32,625 bases of DNA from Candidatus Paenalcaligenes intestinipullorum (GCA_019120675.1 DWUQ01000001.1:1-32625); one strand, 5' to 3'; positions 15,390 through 23,378 are shown, counted from the stretch's first letter. The notes: generated by a model from the sequence alone, not told the origin. Made by a program: numbers and translations.

Positions 15390-16196
15390 TTAAAAAACGT
15401 AACTGAGGCCAAGTATGGAGCCACGCATGTGTAAGTCTAGGCGTTTATTGTGGCGCTGATAATCCAATTTTAGATAGCGATACCCAACTGACCCATACCA
15501 ATTTGTCGTAAGCCGATAACTCACTGCCGCTTGTACCTGCCAAGTGTGGTGACTTTGCCCCGCTACGTCAAGGTCTGCGTGCAGCACCGTGGACCAACGC
15601 TCACTCCAATTGCTAAACAAACGTACGCCGATAATCGGATCGGTAATACGAGTGCTTGACCCATATTGATTAGGGATGGGCAGCGCGGCTGGCAAGCCCG
15701 TTTGTATATCGGCTTTGATATGCCACGTGCGCAAACCTGCTAGTACATCGAGCGTATGGTGTTCATGCGGATAAAAGGTATAACCCGCACTGAAGCTAAA
15801 GATCGACTGTCGCAACTTAGCTTTCACTGGCACCGTCGCCAAACCTAAAGGTAAATCTATGGCACCGGATTGCGTTAACGAAGCGTAGCTATAATCGGTC
15901 AACAGCACAAAGCGGTTATAACGCAAACTCGCATTTACAAAAGCGGCCAAGCGCAAGTTTTTAAAGACTTTATGAAAAGGCTGCTTAACCTGAGCCGTAT
16001 AAGGCACAGACGCTAAGGGTTTAAGCTGGCTCTGTACACTAGGCAACCAGGCATACGGCATAATTTGAAGCCGCCACTGTTCTGTCTCGGCTGTAGAAGC
16101 ATCATTAAGTGATTGAGCAAAGCCACTGCTGGTCACTAAAAAGCTACTCAGTAGCAGAAAGAAACGCCCTTGAGAGGTTAACCATGACAAGCCCAT
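15390..16196 (-). CDS. Putative outer-membrane beta-barrel protein
   Basis: Family not recognised with confidence. The 268-residue product has an N-terminal signal peptide (MGLSWLTSQGRFFLLLSSFL, then VTSSGFAQ) and alternating amphipathic beta strands through to the end. It closes with MRGSILGLSYVF, the aromatic C-terminal signature recognised by the Bam complex. Strand-like stretches include VLLTDYSYASLTQSG, SIFSFSAGYTFYPHEHHTLD and YGSVGYRYLKLDYQRHNKRL. A GTG at 16205 could add three residues; neither start has a good ribosome site. It is transcribed alone and its function is unknown. Similar small barrels are annotated simply as 'outer membrane protein'. Confidence 0.75.
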   Translation of the reverse strand: MGLSWLTSQGRFFLLLSSFLVTSSGFAQSLNDASTAETEQWRLQIMPYAWLPSVQSQLKPLASVPYTAQVKQPFHKVFKNLRLAAFVNASLRYNRFVLLTDYSYASLTQSGAIDLPLGLATVPVKAKLRQSIFSFSAGYTFYPHEHHTLDVLAGLRTWHIKADIQTGLPAALPIPNQYGSSTRITDPIIGVRLFSNWSERWSTVLHADLDVAGQSHHTWQVQAAVSYRLTTNWYGSVGYRYLKLDYQRHNKRLDLHMRGSILGLSYVF

Positions 16197-16368
16197 ACTC
16201 GACACAGCCAGATCAAAAAAACTGCTTTGGTTCAGGAGAATTATTCAAACAAGATTTGAAGCCTTCCACACTATAAACAATTACAGCTAATTAAGTGCGA
16301 CACCCTAGCCGTTGTGTGGCAATCGCGCTAAGCTAAAAATGTATCGATCACTTTAGGAGGGTATAGCA

Positions 16369-16638
16369 ATGTTTTTTCACCGTAGCTTATTTGATATTTT
16401 AGACGCTTATATCCAGTCTGTAGGGGATATTCAGTCCGATAACGCAGCCGTAAAGTCCGCATTAATGGATATTGAAGCCCTCACGGATTTTGCCATGCAT
16501 AAGATCGGCGTCGCATTGGAGGTGTCTTTAGCGCAGGAAATCAGCACTGTCGGACTAAAATGGGCGGATCAAGTGCGTTTGCACCCTGAGCAAGCCGCTC
16601 AGTTACGCGAGCAAGCCCAGCATGAGTTGAATGATTAA
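16369..16638 (+). CDS. Hypothetical protein, 89 residues
   Basis: Not recognised. It reads as a small, mostly helical, acidic soluble protein with no signal peptide, membrane segment or Cys. The sequence starts MFFHRSLFDILDAYIQSVGD and ends in a Glu/Gln-rich amphipathic helix (HPEQAAQLREQAQHELND). A strong AGGAGG at 16355-16360, eight bases before the ATG, argues that it is a real gene. It is divergent from the outer-membrane protein gene and convergent with the DUF4168 gene, so it is a single-gene unit. Confidence 0.7.
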   Translation: MFFHRSLFDILDAYIQSVGDIQSDNAAVKSALMDIEALTDFAMHKIGVALEVSLAQEISTVGLKWADQVRLHPEQAAQLREQAQHELND

Positions 16639-16642
16639 TCCT

Positions 16643-16679
16643 AAAAAACCCAGCCTTAGTATTTAACTAAGGCTGGGTT
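16643..16679. terminator. Terminator shared by the 89-residue gene and the DUF4168 gene
   Basis: Perfect 13-base arms AACCCAGCCTTAG (16647-16659) and CTAAGGCTGGGTT (16667-16679). On the minus strand six T follow, so it mainly serves the DUF4168 gene; it starts only about 5 bases past the plus-strand stop codon. Confidence 0.85.
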
Positions 16680-16730
16680 AGATGCTCACCTTTAGGCAGG
16701 CAAGTTCACTACACTATAGAGCGCCTGGGG

Positions 16731-17093
16731 CTACTTAGAGGTAACGCGGCTCTCTACGGTTTGACGTAACTGTGGATCCTCTTGGACGGCCATGCTGATA
16801 CCGTTATACTCTTCTAGGCTCATCCCACTTTGCTCGACGGCTTCGACCATTTTTTGGTTGGCCTCGTTGAGCACTTTTTGACGCGCATCTTCATCACCAG
16901 CCTGATCAAACTTGGTCTGATAATCCCCAGCTACATCCGTTACTTTTTGAGCAGCCTTCACGTAGTTGTTGAGTTGGGCTTCAGAGGGTTTGATGGGGGT
17001 AACACCTTGGGTGGCGTCTTGAGCGTGGACAGCAGTTGCCAAACCAAGGCTAAACACTGCGGAGGCAAGAAGTGCTTTTAAAGTTTTATGCAT
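16731..17093 (-). CDS. DUF4168 domain secreted protein
   Basis: Function unknown. The 120-residue precursor has a clear signal peptide (MHKTLKALLASAVFSLGLAT, then AVHAQ) and a mature helical DUF4168-type domain. Within it are LNNYVKAAQKVTDVAGDYQT and the typical C-terminal block MSLEEYNGISMAVQEDPQLR. It is probably periplasmic. The frame extends seven codons upstream, but ATG 17093 has GGAG nine bases ahead and begins the signal peptide properly. It is a single gene with its own terminator. Confidence 0.85.
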   Translation of the reverse strand: MHKTLKALLASAVFSLGLATAVHAQDATQGVTPIKPSEAQLNNYVKAAQKVTDVAGDYQTKFDQAGDEDARQKVLNEANQKMVEAVEQSGMSLEEYNGISMAVQEDPQLRQTVESRVTSK

Positions 17094-17259
17094 AAACTCT
17101 TTCTCCAAAAACAAGCAAAATAGGTACCCCTATGATGCGTGTTTCACAGCGACTATTCAAGGTACGGAATGTTAGGCTCTGTATCAGGCTGCAATAAAAA
17201 GCATTAAGCTTGAAGAACCACCATTCTTAAAAAATATTTTGCTTTTGAAAATTCAAACT

Positions 17260-17985
17260 ATGATTCCAATTTTAATGTATCACCAGATTGGACTGCCCTC
17301 ACCCAAAGGCACTCCTTATCGTGGCCTTACCGTCCATCCTACTGATTTTAAAAGGCAAATGACGTGGCTGAAACGTTTAGGCTATCAAGGTTTGTCAATG
17401 AAAGACCTACTCCCGTACCTCACTGGTGAAAAACAAGGAAAGGTTGTGGGAATCACTTTTGATGATGGGTATCAAAATGTCTTGTATAACGCTGTACCTG
17501 TGCTGAATGCTTTAGGCTTTACTTCAACAAATTACATTGTTAGTAAGCACTTTTCAGGAACTAATTTTTGGGATGAAAAAAAAGGGGTGCCTACGTCGCA
17601 GCTGATGTCCAAATTAGAGCTTTTACAGTATTTAAGTCACGGGCACGAAATTGGCTCACATACACAGGATCATGTACATTTACCAGAGCTCACCCTCGCT
17701 GATGCAAAAGAACAAATTTTAAAATCAAAATATGAGCTGGAGTCCGAGCTGCAAACCCAAGTTGATGCGTTTTGCTATCCATATGGGCATAAATCTGATG
17801 AGGTGGTACAGCTAGTACGTGATTGTGGTTACAGCAACGCCACTACAACTGAACGAGGCTTGGCCTTAGCAGAGGATGACTTGCTACTTTTACCGCGTAT
17901 TACGGTGTCTAGGTCAACAAACATTGTGCGTTTTTTACAAAAGTGCTTGACCCAACTTGAACATAAGAAACGCATGAGACTATGA
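17260..17985 (+). CDS. Polysaccharide deacetylase (NodB homology domain, CE4-like)
   Basis: Metal-dependent deacetylase of N- or O-acetylated polysaccharides. The 241 residues start MIPILMYHQIG and carry the three NodB hallmarks: TFDDGYQN (catalytic base and metal Asp), the metal pair H-x3-H in GSHTQDHVHL, and FCYPYGHKSDEVV, the family's aromatic/Pro motif. No signal peptide or membrane helix is seen, so it may act in the cytoplasm or by an unusual route. A TTG at 17239 is in frame, but ATG 17260 gives the usual start of this family. It overlaps the next gene by ATGA, forming a two-gene surface-glycan operon in AT-richer DNA. Confidence 0.88.
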   Translation: MIPILMYHQIGLPSPKGTPYRGLTVHPTDFKRQMTWLKRLGYQGLSMKDLLPYLTGEKQGKVVGITFDDGYQNVLYNAVPVLNALGFTSTNYIVSKHFSGTNFWDEKKGVPTSQLMSKLELLQYLSHGHEIGSHTQDHVHLPELTLADAKEQILKSKYELESELQTQVDAFCYPYGHKSDEVVQLVRDCGYSNATTTERGLALAEDDLLLLPRITVSRSTNIVRFLQKCLTQLEHKKRMRL

Positions 17986-19130
17986 CTACAAAAAGACTAT
18001 CAATCGCTTTTGTCACCTATAGCTTTGGCCGTCAGTTTGGCGGTGCTGAGGCCTACGGGGTAGAAGTAATTCGTGAGCTTGCGAAAAAGCACTCTGTTGA
18101 AATTTTAACCTGTCAGACTGACACCGAGTTAGAAAAAAAATTTATTATACGGCCTATACAGGTGTCTAAAAAATGGCCTGGGTGGATTCGCGCCTATCTA
18201 TTTGCTAAAAAAGCGGCTGCGCTCACTAAATCCAACTCATACGATATCGTCTACTCTCATATGAACGGCTGGAATGGTGATGTGGATGTTTTGCATGTAC
18301 GCTCTGTTCGCTATCACCATCTCTATACGGTTAAATCTAATTTAAAAAAGTCTTTAAAATTATGTAGCCCAAGACTTTTGATGTATCTGTGGCTAGAGAA
18401 ACAGCGCGTACATTTAAACAATAATAGAAAAACGATTGTTGTTTCCGAGCTACTAAAATCACAACTTCAACAAGCTTATTCTACTGATTATGACTTTGAA
18501 GTTATAACGCCTGGAGTACACCTACCCGCTAAGCTCACTCAAGTAGAAAGGTTGGGGCTTAGAGAAAAAAACGGCTATAAACCGACAGATAAAGTATGTA
18601 TTCAAGTAGCTTTAAACCCTTTATCGAAAGGTTTAGACGTAATTTTAGAGGCACTAGCTTTACTACCAGAATCGATAAAATTGCTAGTAGTGGGTGCACC
18701 ACCAGATTTAAGTGAACAGCTACTCCCAAAGCTTAAAGACTTACGCTTAGAAGCTAGGGTCAAACTCATACCAAAAACCGAAGACATTACACAGTACTAT
18801 CAAATTTCTGATCTTTGCTTACATCCTACACTTAGCGATAGCTTTGGTATGGCCCCTTTAGAAGCCATGAGTTATGGCCTGCCTGTAATTATGAGCAATG
18901 CACAATACTGCGGTTTTGCATACTACGCTCAGCATCTAAAAAACGCCTACCTATTAGATAACCCAAAGGATATCCACCAACTTAAATCAGCTGTTATAGC
19001 CTTAACTACTGATCAAGATAGCTCAGAAAATATAGCACGAGCTGGCTTAGAATTATCCAAATGCTTCAGCTGGCAAGAAATCGCCACACGTTATGAAAAA
19101 ATATTTCTTGAGCTATTTAAATACAAATAA
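17982..19130 (+). CDS. Glycosyltransferase family 4 protein (GT-B fold)
   Basis: Transfers a sugar from a nucleotide donor, probably during LPS, capsule or other surface-glycan assembly. The 382 residues form two Rossmann domains. The N-terminal one has a Gly-rich loop (YSFGRQFGGAEAYGVEVIRE), then an IVVSELLKSQL segment and VITPGVHL. The C-terminal GT4 domain has NPLSKGLDVILEALALLP, LLVVGAP, and the donor-site motif LSDSFGMAPLEAMSYGLPVI, where the first acidic residue of the usual E-x7-E is not a Glu. It is coupled to the deacetylase by a 4-base overlap. Composition is visibly AT-rich (18 G/C of 60 by count in 18301-18360), unlike the flanking core genes, suggesting transfer. The sugar substrate is unknown. 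Confidence 0.9.
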   Translation: MTTKRLSIAFVTYSFGRQFGGAEAYGVEVIRELAKKHSVEILTCQTDTELEKKFIIRPIQVSKKWPGWIRAYLFAKKAAALTKSNSYDIVYSHMNGWNGDVDVLHVRSVRYHHLYTVKSNLKKSLKLCSPRLLMYLWLEKQRVHLNNNRKTIVVSELLKSQLQQAYSTDYDFEVITPGVHLPAKLTQVERLGLREKNGYKPTDKVCIQVALNPLSKGLDVILEALALLPESIKLLVVGAPPDLSEQLLPKLKDLRLEARVKLIPKTEDITQYYQISDLCLHPTLSDSFGMAPLEAMSYGLPVIMSNAQYCGFAYYAQHLKNAYLLDNPKDIHQLKSAVIALTTDQDSSENIARAGLELSKCFSWQEIATRYEKIFLELFKYK

Positions 19131-19141
19131 ATTTAAAAAAC

Positions 19142-19172
19142 ACAATTATTTTTGAATTTACAAAATAATTGT
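19142..19172. repeat. AT-rich hairpin after the glycosyltransferase gene
   Basis: ACAATTATTTT (19142-19152) and AAAATAATTGT (19162-19172) are perfect 11-base arms, 12 bases past the glycosyltransferase stop. Probably part of a convergent termination zone, though almost without G/C. Confidence 0.6.
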
Positions 19173-19179
19173 CACTCAC

Positions 19180-19213
19180 AAACCTAGGAATAAGTGAATT
19201 TACTCCTAGGTTT
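19180..19213. terminator. Hairpin at the convergent ends of the glycosyltransferase gene and tsdA
   Basis: Perfect 10-base arms AAACCTAGGA (19180-19189) and TCCTAGGTTT (19204-19213), just past the tsdA stop. No long T-run follows on either side, so terminator function is likely but not certain. Confidence 0.6.
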
Positions 19214-19221
19214 AAATGAAA

Positions 19222-20262
19222 TTACCGACTTTCACCAAATTCAAAGGTTCGATGACGCAGCGAGCCTTCGGGTAAGGCGGGTTTTTCACCTGTACTATCG
19301 TGATCCCCTAGTAGCCTTCCTTCTACCTCCGTACCGTACTGAGTATGTTTGTGAAAAGTGTCTAAAAACTTAGCGCGGGTTTCTGTTACATCACCGGTAT
19401 AACGCGGGTCTTGAGGACGCTCTTGGCTGTCGACAAAGGCCGCAATATCCCAAGCCTCTTGGTCCGTTAACGAGTTGGGTTTACCCAAGGGCATATTTTG
19501 TTTGGTAAAAGCGGCTAAGGTAAAAACTCTAGAAATACCCGCCCCCCAGTTAAACGATAAATCGCCCCATAACGCAGGAAAAACAACTTTGCCATACTGA
19601 CTGAGACCTTGCCCCTCTTCGCCATGACAAATCGCACATTGCGCTTGATAAAGCTTAGCACCGCGTTGGGTATCGGGCGTCTGCTCGGGGTCAGGCAAGC
19701 GCGCATAACCGCGGCCATACATACTTTTACCGGGCTGATACAGGGGCACTCCGGTTGCTAACCACTGGTGATACGCCGATAAAGCAAGCATCTCATCGCT
19801 GCCATACGCTGGAGGGATACCATTCATCGAATACATAAAGCAGCCAGCAATTCGCTCTTCTAAGCTGTTTACATGATCATTTTTAGGTCGATAATCCGGC
19901 AAAGTGACGGCCGCTGGCCAAATGGGACCGGCATTCGGTAAGCGTCCTTCTCCCATATGACAGCTGCTACAGTTCATCGAATTAAAGACATTCACACCGC
20001 GCAATTGCTGCGTATTGACAAATAAATCATGCCCTTTACGAATAACTTTTTTCAGTTCTGGGTGTAAATCTGCCTCGTCCAGATCCGCCATCGTAGGTGG
20101 CACATGCACAAACTCATTATCCTTAGGAGCACGAAAGCCTGGTGCTAAGTGTTGTGCCACCTGTGCTTGAGAGGCTTTACTCACATCGGTGTCTGCTTGA
20201 ACGGCAACACTCATACTTAACGCAGCAGGTAAAACCATGACTGTCCACATAATTTTTTTCAT
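19222..20262 (-). CDS. tsdA: Diheme cytochrome c, thiosulfate dehydrogenase (TsdA) type
   Basis: TsdA enzymes reversibly join two thiosulfates into tetrathionate in the periplasm. The 346-residue precursor has a signal peptide (cut near VQA-DTD) and two heme sites, C98-S-S-C101-H102 and C209-A-I-C212-H213. The diagnostic TsdA feature is GC141FMYSMNG: in characterised TsdA, the Cys of this motif is the unusual axial ligand of heme 1. Met257 in KQNMPLG is the likely ligand of heme 2. It follows tsdB by three bases, with AAGGAG overlapping the tsdB stop, so the two are co-translated. Whether it runs as thiosulfate oxidase or tetrathionate reductase cannot be told from sequence. A general diheme cytochrome c is the fallback call. 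Confidence 0.82.
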   Translation of the reverse strand: MKKIMWTVMVLPAALSMSVAVQADTDVSKASQAQVAQHLAPGFRAPKDNEFVHVPPTMADLDEADLHPELKKVIRKGHDLFVNTQQLRGVNVFNSMNCSSCHMGEGRLPNAGPIWPAAVTLPDYRPKNDHVNSLEERIAGCFMYSMNGIPPAYGSDEMLALSAYHQWLATGVPLYQPGKSMYGRGYARLPDPEQTPDTQRGAKLYQAQCAICHGEEGQGLSQYGKVVFPALWGDLSFNWGAGISRVFTLAAFTKQNMPLGKPNSLTDQEAWDIAAFVDSQERPQDPRYTGDVTETRAKFLDTFHKHTQYGTEVEGRLLGDHDSTGEKPALPEGSLRHRTFEFGESR

Positions 20263-20265
20263 GAC

Positions 20266-20961
20266 TTACTCCTTTGCCGTATAGGTAGCGGGTTGCGTTG
20301 CCAACCAGGCCGATACCGCTTCAATGTCTTCATCATTTAAGCGACGCGCTACACTGGCCATAAGCTCTTGTGGATCACTACTGCGCTCATTCGCTTGCCA
20401 GTGTTTGAGCTGTGCGGAAAGGTAACCGGCATGCTGCCCCGCAATACCCGGAAAATGCGCCCCTACTCCCGTATTGCCCGGGCCATGACAACTTTGACAG
20501 GACACGATATACCGATCCCAGTCACCTCGCGTGGCAAGTTTTTCCCCTAACGCCAGTACCTCCTCGCTCACCTCTGGCGCTTCACCAGCGGTAGCAGGTA
20601 AACTTTCATAATAGAGTGCTAAATCTTGGATTTGCTCATCGTTGAGCATTTGCACGAAACCATTCATCGAGGGGTTATCACGAGTGCCTTCCTTAAAAGC
20701 GTGCATTTGCGCCGCTAAATACTCATGATTTAACCCCGCTAAACGTGGCCACGATTCACCATCCGTTACGTGCTTACCACTGCCATCCGCTTGATGACAG
20801 ACCATGCAAAGCGCGGAAGCTGCCTTGCCACGCTCAATGGCTGCTTGTTGCTCGTCAGCCAATGCCGTTTGGCTTAATGTAGCGGTAGTCATCAACACAG
20901 CGAATGCCGTTGTGAACTTTAAGCCCCCTTTGGTGGGGACTTTTCTTGTGTTTTTAGTCAT
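20266..20961 (-). CDS. tsdB: Cytochrome c4-like diheme protein, probable electron acceptor TsdB
   Basis: Periplasmic electron carrier. The 231-residue precursor has a basic start and signal peptide (KFTTAFAVLMTTATLSQTALA) and two similar c-type domains with CMVCH and CQSCH, each followed by a Met-bearing segment (NPSMNGFVQML and QELMASVARRL), the cytochrome c4 pattern. In organisms with characterised systems, a c4-like tsdB directly precedes tsdA and takes its electrons, matching this order and spacing. A strong AGGAGGT stands before the ATG. An FNR-like box lies about 110 bases upstream. On sequence alone it could also be a general cytochrome c4; the tsdA neighbour is what decides. Confidence 0.82.
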   Translation of the reverse strand: MTKNTRKVPTKGGLKFTTAFAVLMTTATLSQTALADEQQAAIERGKAASALCMVCHQADGSGKHVTDGESWPRLAGLNHEYLAAQMHAFKEGTRDNPSMNGFVQMLNDEQIQDLALYYESLPATAGEAPEVSEEVLALGEKLATRGDWDRYIVSCQSCHGPGNTGVGAHFPGIAGQHAGYLSAQLKHWQANERSSDPQELMASVARRLNDEDIEAVSAWLATQPATYTAKE

Positions 20962-21068
20962 AACACCTCCTAAAATCAGTAGTACATTTTTATTGTGCTT
21001 GTAGCGGTGCTTTTGCTTACTCTATATTACCCACAGGAATAAACATTTTACTTTTTAAGTGGTTTGTT

Positions 21069-21082
21069 TTGATTTATCTCAA
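21069..21082. promoter_or_regulatory. FNR/Anr-like box upstream of tsdB-tsdA
   Basis: TTGAT-TTAT-CTCAA matches 9 of the 10 specific bases of the FNR consensus TTGAT-N4-ATCAA. On the minus strand, TAAAAT at 21050-21045 could be the -10 box of an FNR-activated promoter, at near-canonical spacing. It also lies about 43 bases before the plus-strand DUF3820 gene, so it could act on either side. Confidence 0.6.
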
Positions 21083-21124
21083 AAATAGACCAAAGTTGCC
21101 TTGCCAATTGATAGGAAACTAAAA

Positions 21125-21343
21125 TTGACCCCTTTTGATTTAGAAAACCTTTTACTTATAAAAATGCCCTATGGTAAATACGCGGGCCGGACTATCGCAG
21201 AATTACCGGGTCATTATTTAGCTTGGTTTGCCCGCCAAGGTTTTCCTAAAGGAGAGCTCGGACGGTTACTCGCCTTGATGTACGAATTGGATCACAACGA
21301 TTTACGCAGCTTATTAGACCCTTTGCGGCCTGCATCTCAATAA
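21125..21343 (+). CDS. DUF3820 (QSregVF_b family) small protein
   Basis: Small cytoplasmic protein of a family named after a quorum-sensing-regulated Pseudomonas protein; the molecular role is unknown. The core is MPYGKYAGRTIAELPGHYLA, then WFARQGFPKGELGRLLALMY and LDHNDLRSLLDPLR, highly conserved across Proteobacteria. No ATG fits the usual N-terminus. A TTG at 21125 with AGGAA seven bases ahead gives MTPFDLENLLLIK, the preferred start (72 residues); another TTG at 21101 is possible. It ends 9 bases before the BenE-type gene and is probably cotranscribed with it. Confidence 0.82.
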   Translation: MTPFDLENLLLIKMPYGKYAGRTIAELPGHYLAWFARQGFPKGELGRLLALMYELDHNDLRSLLDPLRPASQ

Positions 21344-21352
21344 ACTTCTAGA

Positions 21353-22537
21353 ATGAAAATGCCTCACTTACTTAAAAAATCCTTAGCACAGTTAAAGATC
21401 TCTCATATCAGCTCTGGATTCATCACTGTTTTAGTGGGCTACACCAGCTCGGTGGCAATTATTTTACAAGCGGCAGCCAGTGCGGGGGCGACGCCTAGTG
21501 AATTAAACTCTTGGATGTGGGCTTTAGGTATCGGTATGGCCATTAGCTGTATTGTGCCGTCTTGGTATTACAAAACGCCTATCCTCACAGCATGGTCTAC
21601 CCCTGGTGCCGCGCTATTGATCAGCAGTTTGCAAGGCTTAAGCATGGCCGAAGCCGTGGGCGCTTTTTTGTTTGCGTCCGGATTGATGACACTGATTGGT
21701 CTAACAGGGTGGTTTGAAAGAATCATGAGTTGGGTACCACGAAGCCTAGCCGCCTCAATGCTAGCAGGGATTTTATTGAACTTTGGTTTGGGCATTTTTA
21801 CAGAAATGCAGCAGGCACCTGTATTTTTATTAGGTTTGTTTGGGGTATTTTGTGTAGCGCTTTGCTTATGGCCGCGTTATGCCATCATTTTGACATTTAT
21901 CTCTGGTCTAGCTTATTTAAGTCTTTTTACTTCGTTATCGGTGGATACGTTAACTTGGCAATGGGCGTATCCAGTTTGGGTGAGTCCCCAATTCAACTGG
22001 CCGGTAATGTTGGGGGTTGGCTTGCCTTTATGCTTAGTCACTCTCACCTCACAAAACGTACCCGGTCTTGCTATTTTACGTGCGCATGGCTACACCACGC
22101 CTGCTTCGCCGTTGGTGGCGGGTACAGGATTCTTAGGGGTTCTGTTGGCGCCTTTTGGGGGCTTTGCGTTTAATTTGGCCGCGATTAGCGCGGCCTTATG
22201 CTTGGGGGAAAGCACGGACCCCGATCCATCACAGCGGTACAAAGCGGCTATTTGGGCGGGGTTTTTTTATGGCTTAACGGGTTTAGCAGGTGCCGCCATC
22301 GTCAATGTGTTCGCCATCTTGCCTGATTATTTTATTGCGGCATTAGCGGGTTTAGCTCTTTTAGGGACGCTGTCGGCCGCTTTACATACTGCTCTTGAAG
22401 AAAACACTACGCGCGATGCGGCGCTCATTACTCTGCTCGTTACCGCTTCGGGTTTAAATTTTTTTGGCTTGGGAAGTGCTTTTTGGGGGCTTGTATTCGG
22501 TTGGTTACTTTTGCAACTAAAAAGAAAGCTCGCTTAA
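21353..22537 (+). CDS. BenE-family transporter (benzoate/H+ symporter-like)
   Basis: Inner-membrane secondary transporter with about 12 helices, 394 residues. Family motifs include the N-terminal SSGFITVLVGYTSSVAIILQ, AWSTPGAALL after helix 2, LTSQNVPGLAILRAHGY and a late GFFYGLTGLAGA. The founding member imports benzoate, but many homologues have no link to aromatic degradation and no such genes are here. It lies 9 bases after the DUF3820 gene, and its 3' end overlaps pxpA on the other strand by 21 bases. Two in-frame ATGs (21353, 21359) lack a good ribosome site, suggesting translational coupling to the gene before. Confidence 0.87.
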   Translation: MKMPHLLKKSLAQLKISHISSGFITVLVGYTSSVAIILQAAASAGATPSELNSWMWALGIGMAISCIVPSWYYKTPILTAWSTPGAALLISSLQGLSMAEAVGAFLFASGLMTLIGLTGWFERIMSWVPRSLAASMLAGILLNFGLGIFTEMQQAPVFLLGLFGVFCVALCLWPRYAIILTFISGLAYLSLFTSLSVDTLTWQWAYPVWVSPQFNWPVMLGVGLPLCLVTLTSQNVPGLAILRAHGYTTPASPLVAGTGFLGVLLAPFGGFAFNLAAISAALCLGESTDPDPSQRYKAAIWAGFFYGLTGLAGAAIVNVFAILPDYFIAALAGLALLGTLSAALHTALEENTTRDAALITLLVTASGLNFFGLGSAFWGLVFGWLLLQLKRKLA

Positions 22538-23296
22538 GCGCGGAGCCGTAATCGACACTTGCTCAGCCTCTAACGCTTGCACGATTTGATCTGCAAACGC
22601 TACGGCGTTGGGCGTGTCGCCATGAATACATAGAGTATCCGCTTGGATGGCCACTTCGTTGCCATTGACACTACGAACGCTTTCTTGAGTGACCATACTG
22701 AGCACTTGCTTCACGGCGGACTCGACATCCGTAATGACCGCTCCGGGTTGATTACGTGGCGTGAGTTGGCCATCGTCTTGGTAACTGCGATCAGCAAACA
22801 CTTCTTCGCATACACTTAAGCCCATATGACGAGCGACCTTGACTTGATCGCTGCCCGCTAAAGCATATAAAAACAACTGCGGATTGCAGTCCAGTACTGC
22901 TTGAGCAATAGCTTGAGCGTATTCAATGTGGTAGGCAGCCATGTTATATAGAGCACCATGCGTCTTGACATGATGCAATGCCCCACCTTGTGCGTGCACA
23001 AAGGCTTGTAACGCACCGATCTGGTAGAGAACGATATCGTAGACCTGTTGGGTGCTTAGGCCCATCGTGCGTCGGCCAAAGCCGACTAAATCAGGAAAGC
23101 CAGGATGAGCACCAATGGCAAGGTTTTCTTGTAAAGCCAGATTTACCGTTTGCCGCATGATGGATGGATCGCCTGCATGGTAGCCACAGGCGATATTGAC
23201 GGAACTCACGTGCTTCATGAGCAACGCGTCATCGCCCAGTGTCCAGCGACCAAAGGCTTCGCCGACATCACAGTTTAAATCCAGTTTAATGCGCAT
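22517..23296 (-). CDS. pxpA: 5-oxoprolinase subunit A (LamB/YcsF family)
   Basis: PxpA works with PxpB and PxpC in ATP-dependent opening of 5-oxoproline (pyroglutamate) to glutamate, removing a metabolic damage product. The 259 residues start MRIKLDLNCDVGEAFGRW and carry NIACGYHAGDPSIMRQTV, IGAHPGFPDLVGFGRR, HVKTHGALYN, EVFADRSYQDDGQL and LCIHGDTPNAV, all typical of the family at its normal length. pxpB and pxpC are not in this window, so the complex must be completed from elsewhere. A BenE-like transporter beside it is an arrangement I recall from other Proteobacteria. No strong ribosome site is seen before the ATG. Confidence 0.92.
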   Translation of the reverse strand: MRIKLDLNCDVGEAFGRWTLGDDALLMKHVSSVNIACGYHAGDPSIMRQTVNLALQENLAIGAHPGFPDLVGFGRRTMGLSTQQVYDIVLYQIGALQAFVHAQGGALHHVKTHGALYNMAAYHIEYAQAIAQAVLDCNPQLFLYALAGSDQVKVARHMGLSVCEEVFADRSYQDDGQLTPRNQPGAVITDVESAVKQVLSMVTQESVRSVNGNEVAIQADTLCIHGDTPNAVAFADQIVQALEAEQVSITAPRLSELSF

Positions 23297-23349
23297 TTGT
23301 TTTCACCTTGCTTAGACCCATACGATTAAGCTCGTACCCCTATTCTAAA

Positions 23350-23362
23350 GAGTAGAATACTC
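23350..23362. repeat. Small palindrome upstream of pxpA
   Basis: GAGTA-GAA-TACTC is a perfect palindrome 54 bases before the pxpA start. It could be an operator; no regulator is recognised. Confidence 0.45.
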
Positions 23363-23378
23363 GAAATGCTCCAGATAC

